A stretch of DNA of 64,000 bases, from contig NZ_QMFY01000006.1 of assembly GCF_003286915.1 (NCBI RefSeq), positions 62,001-126,000 of the forward strand, given 5' to 3'. The notes beneath the pieces were generated by a model. That model did not search any database. It had not been told where the DNA came from and saw nothing but the letters and a program-made list of their open reading frames with translations. Below, one piece after another: positions 61,079-64,000 of this stretch (positions within the stretch are counted from its first letter, which is position 1; each line of letters opens with the position of its first letter). Made by a program: the position numbers and the translations under genes. The DNA is from Pseudochryseolinea flava (lineage in GTDB: Bacteria; Bacteroidota; Bacteroidia; Cytophagales; Cyclobacteriaceae).

Positions 61079-64000
61079 ATGCGCTTTCTAAAATTTACAA
61101 AACCGTTGTGCAGGAATTTGTGTGGTGTGCTTTTAATACTCTGTGGAAATATTGTGTTCGCCCAAAAGAAGACGAATGGTTTTGCGAGTAGTGACTACTA
61201 TTCGAATTATAGTCCAAGTACGCCGGAGAAGTCCGCATTGGGTTCATTTGGAAATATACCGATTAACTATGCGACGGGACAGCCCGAAATTAATTTGAAT
61301 TTGTTTACGCTGCCGAGTCGAGATTTAAGCGTACCGATTTCATTGAGTTATGACGCTAGTGGAGTCAGTGTGGATGATATTGCAAGTCCCGCGGGACTTA
61401 AATGGAATTTGGGAGCCGGTGGTTATGTTGTCAGGAAATTAAATGGCTTGCCGGACGAAGATCCTAATAAAGGGTATTGGAAATATAAAAATGAATTGAA
61501 CGCAAATGTTATTGACCCACCCTTGTGGACTGATCGTTTTGAAAGGAATAAGGCAGATGCCGAACCTGATGAATTCTTTCTTTACATTCCAGGCCGCACC
61601 ATTCGATTTATTATTGATAACGGCGCGCCGGTGCCAATTCCACGTCAAGCTCTACGCATGGCATATAAGGTCGAAAATGGTAGGATCACTGGGTTTTATC
61701 TCACGACTGAAGATGGTACACATTACCAATTTGGATTGTCCCCTAATGCAATAGAAGAGCGTAAGGTCGAGACGTTTCACATGGTTGCAAACTTTGCCTT
61801 CGATTGGAATAACGATACGTTTGTCGACTATCACGACGACGTTAAACAATACGATTGGTTTTACCTGGGCGATAAACTCGTGGTAGCCAAAGCACACATG
61901 TCCGAAACAATCAACCCCACCTATACGTCAAAGTGGTATTTGATAGCAATTACATCTACAGAAGGCGATGCAATCAATTTTAATTATGTTAAGTCAGGGA
62001 CAACAACTTACGCGACTCAGCCAGTCGTAACTAGGAAGGTTCCTCTACTTACATCAATCTCTAACTACACGTATGAGATGGATGTTTGCTTTCGGTGGAT
62101 GACGATTTTTGACGTCCCAACCTGTAGAGACACCCGTCATCACACCATTGTAAGGGGCGAAAAGGTTACGAAAGCTTATGCAGGCTTTACAAAGGCATGT
62201 CCCGACTTTGATTATTCCTGTAGCGAGAATTTTCCACAAACCGTAACTCAAGGACAGCTCAATTATTTTGACCCGCGAACAGATCGGGTAGACCCGGAAG
62301 GAATATTTGTGAATCAGTCTATTGTTACCGAGTCGCTCATCAGGCTAGAAAATATCAAAACATCTGCTGGTAATCAGGTTGTGTTTTATTCCTCAGGCAG
62401 GAATGATTTACCTGGCGCCATAAAATATGACCGTATAACATTGGTTAACATGAAAAATGAAACCATAAGGAATATAAAACTAAATTATTCAGTAGTAGAA
62501 GCAAATGTAGCTAATAATTTCATGTGGCTATCAGAGGCGATGGTCGCAGTAGAAAAGTATGGACCGGATGACGATTATGAAGTACACGAGAATGCAACTC
62601 CGCTAGACGCTTCAAATTTTAAGTCAACCCCTCCGAATGATCAGCTCCTACGAAAATATGTTTATGAGGGAATGAAGGAGTACAACTACAATCGATTATT
62701 TCTCGATGGTATAGTTGAACTCTCAACGACAACGTTAGAACACCCGTTGTATAGTTTTGTCTACTATGCTCGTGAGGCTTTACCGAGACGAATCAGTCCT
62801 TTACAGACTGTTAACGGGTACATGCGGAGTATCAACTATTGTACTCCCGAGTATCTGCCTGTCGCCGGACAATTCGCGTTCGGCAACAAAGTACAAATGT
62901 TGCATGCTTACGACCCATCAAGTTACCGCGACCCCACGTACGGAAGCCCCTGCATTGCACGACTCATTCAAATCAAATATCCAACTGGCGGTTATACCTC
63001 ATTGCAGGGCTGTAACATGCTAGAAACAATTAAAGATCATGATATCAATGGTAGCATCGTAGCAGAACGTTCTTTCGTTTACACGCTAAAGCCAATTAGT
63101 TCATACAAACCCGTGTTACAATCTTTTGAAAACTGTTGGGATGAAAATCGGAGCTTGTACAAGCGATTCAAAGTAATGTCTTCTGTACCACAGAACCGTT
63201 CCTATCGAGAGCCGTCTTATTTTGTTGACAAGGTGATTGTGTATAATGGAGCAAGCGCCACCGATCACAATGGATACGAGGTAAAAACTTTTAGTTCGCA
63301 CAATGCTCAGATTAACCCAGTGTATTCAGATCCCTTGGATGTTAATAAAGATGGAAATGTCATATTGGACTTGAATCGTGCGGATGTGTTTCCGTTTCTA
63401 AAGTTAGAGGAACGTGAGCATCTCTCCGGTCTACCTCTTGAAACTACCATCTATGATAAGGCTGGCAGAAAAATAAAATCTACAACGAACAACTACGTCG
63501 TAAATCCTTTCGGATATCAACCTCCAACGCTGAAAGGATTCATAGGCGGAAGCTTTCCCTATAATGGAGGAAAAAAGATACGATATGGCCGATTCTCAAT
63601 TTCGGCAGATTGGATTTTGTTGGACAACGTAATTGAAAAAGTATACGATCAATCCTTAAATTATGATATCAACAAATTTGTACAATCGGAGACTAAATTT
63701 CACTACGACCAAATAAGGAAGCTTACGTATCCGATGTCGAAGGTTATGAGCTCAAACGGGACGATAATCAAAACTACCTTCAAGTATGTTAGCGATGATG
63801 CATTTAAGTTTTCTGAAAACCCCTCGGCAGGTATTCATGCATCCAGCGCGCTGAAAGCAATCTTATTGCTGTGGGAGAAGAATAAATTCAATACAATAAT
63901 TGAGGAACGGACGTCGATTTTGAGAGGGGGTACAGAAAAACTTACTTCCGCAAAATACAATACGTTCAAAATCATAAATGGCGTTGCCAAACCCTCGGAG
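61079..64000 (+). CDS. Rhs/YD-repeat-type large secreted protein, 3' end beyond the window
   Basis: The frame starts at the ATG at 61079 and stays open to the last base, 974 codons. It has a signal peptide (LLILCGNIVFAQ) and then the head region typical of Bacteroidota Rhs-family proteins: FGNIPINYATGQPEINLNLF, SVPISLSYDASGVSVDDIAS, and PAGLKWNLGAGGYVVRKLNG. No polymorphic toxin tip or YD repeat core is visible yet, as these lie further downstream in the family. Later parts show TTIYDKAGRKIKSTTNNYVV, an Rhs-like repeat. It is probably exported to the surface, a large encapsulating protein or toxin carrier. Confidence 0.85.
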   Translation, partial: MRFLKFTKPLCRNLCGVLLILCGNIVFAQKKTNGFASSDYYSNYSPSTPEKSALGSFGNIPINYATGQPEINLNLFTLPSRDLSVPISLSYDASGVSVDDIASPAGLKWNLGAGGYVVRKLNGLPDEDPNKGYWKYKNELNANVIDPPLWTDRFERNKADAEPDEFFLYIPGRTIRFIIDNGAPVPIPRQALRMAYKVENGRITGFYLTTEDGTHYQFGLSPNAIEERKVETFHMVANFAFDWNNDTFVDYHDDVKQYDWFYLGDKLVVAKAHMSETINPTYTSKWYLIAITSTEGDAINFNYVKSGTTTYATQPVVTRKVPLLTSISNYTYEMDVCFRWMTIFDVPTCRDTRHHTIVRGEKVTKAYAGFTKACPDFDYSCSENFPQTVTQGQLNYFDPRTDRVDPEGIFVNQSIVTESLIRLENIKTSAGNQVVFYSSGRNDLPGAIKYDRITLVNMKNETIRNIKLNYSVVEANVANNFMWLSEAMVAVEKYGPDDDYEVHENATPLDASNFKSTPPNDQLLRKYVYEGMKEYNYNRLFLDGIVELSTTTLEHPLYSFVYYAREALPRRISPLQTVNGYMRSINYCTPEYLPVAGQFAFGNKVQMLHAYDPSSYRDPTYGSPCIARLIQIKYPTGGYTSLQGCNMLETIKDHDINGSIVAERSFVYTLKPISSYKPVLQSFENCWDENRSLYKRFKVMSSVPQNRSYREPSYFVDKVIVYNGASATDHNGYEVKTFSSHNAQINPVYSDPLDVNKDGNVILDLNRADVFPFLKLEEREHLSGLPLETTIYDKAGRKIKSTTNNYVVNPFGYQPPTLKGFIGGSFPYNGGKKIRYGRFSISADWILLDNVIEKVYDQSLNYDINKFVQSETKFHYDQIRKLTYPMSKVMSSNGTIIKTTFKYVSDDAFKFSENPSAGIHASSALKAILLLWEKNKFNTIIEERTSILRGGTEKLTSAKYNTFKIINGVAKPSE

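Noticed and set aside
1-64000. CRISPR arrays, tRNA and rRNA genes, transposases, phage genes
   Set aside because: None seen by reading both strands; the only direct repeats are the array at 44928-45401 and internal PAS copies in a gene.

Overview
The window is chromosomal DNA from a member of the Bacteroidota, most likely a Cytophagales-type soil or aquatic bacterium. The evidence is a SusC/SusD pair behind an ECF sigma factor and a FecR anti-sigma protein, a C-terminal type IX secretion sorting domain, many lipoproteins with an Asp-rich stretch after the lipobox cysteine, a large bacterial alpha-2-macroglobulin, a MacB/FtsX-like permease without its own ATPase gene, and almost no Shine-Dalgarno-like start contexts. 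No rRNA, tRNA, CRISPR array, phage module or insertion sequence is visible. No flagellar genes are in the window although it carries a full chemotaxis set.

Layout. 1-9.7 kb: chemotaxis locus, cheY(partial)-cheA, a terminator, then cheW-cheR-histidine kinase-cheD-cheB-small DHp-like protein-outer-membrane barrel-transmembrane chemoreceptor, with overlapping or nearly abutting genes. Two parts are unusual: the kinase has Asn where the phospho-acceptor His should be, and the 102-residue protein three genes later has the His motif but no ATPase domain. 10-25 kb: a lipoprotein, an ECF sigma/FecR/SusC/SusD nutrient uptake locus, and a 2,054-residue alpha-2-macroglobulin with an intact thioester motif. 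25-32.8 kb: a CPA1 Na+/H+ antiporter, an SDR with its AraC regulator, a soluble multi-PAS chemoreceptor, and an overlapping PQ-loop membrane protein/AlkD-like DNA glycosylase pair.

32.9-40.6 kb is the most interesting accessory block: a lamin-tail lipoprotein, a DUF4956 membrane protein, an HlyD-like adaptor, a TolC-like outer-membrane factor and a CotH-kinase/lamin-tail/T9SS-tail protein, all on one strand and closely packed. I infer a cell-envelope system that modifies surface or exported material; it resembles CotH-DUF4956 clusters known elsewhere but has an export-type adaptor and channel, and no VTC polyphosphate polymerase gene is present. A tail-specific protease and two unassigned proteins follow (40.6-44.9 kb), then about 470 bp of roughly 104-bp tandem repeats.

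45.5-57 kb: a lipoprotein, an ABC permease, a GNAT acetyltransferase, a divergent HxlR/SDR pair (the SDR lacks the catalytic Tyr), a PadR regulator with an inverted repeat touching its start codon and two membrane proteins downstream (one fused to a serine hydrolase), RsgA and a cold-shock-domain protein. A 776-bp gap after that holds a probable decayed secreted-protein gene. 57.2-64 kb: a collagen-like-stalk DUF839/PhoX-like lipoprotein, a lipoprotein di-heme cytochrome c peroxidase with an imelysin-like N-terminus, and the first 974 codons of an Rhs/YD-type giant secreted protein that runs off the right edge.
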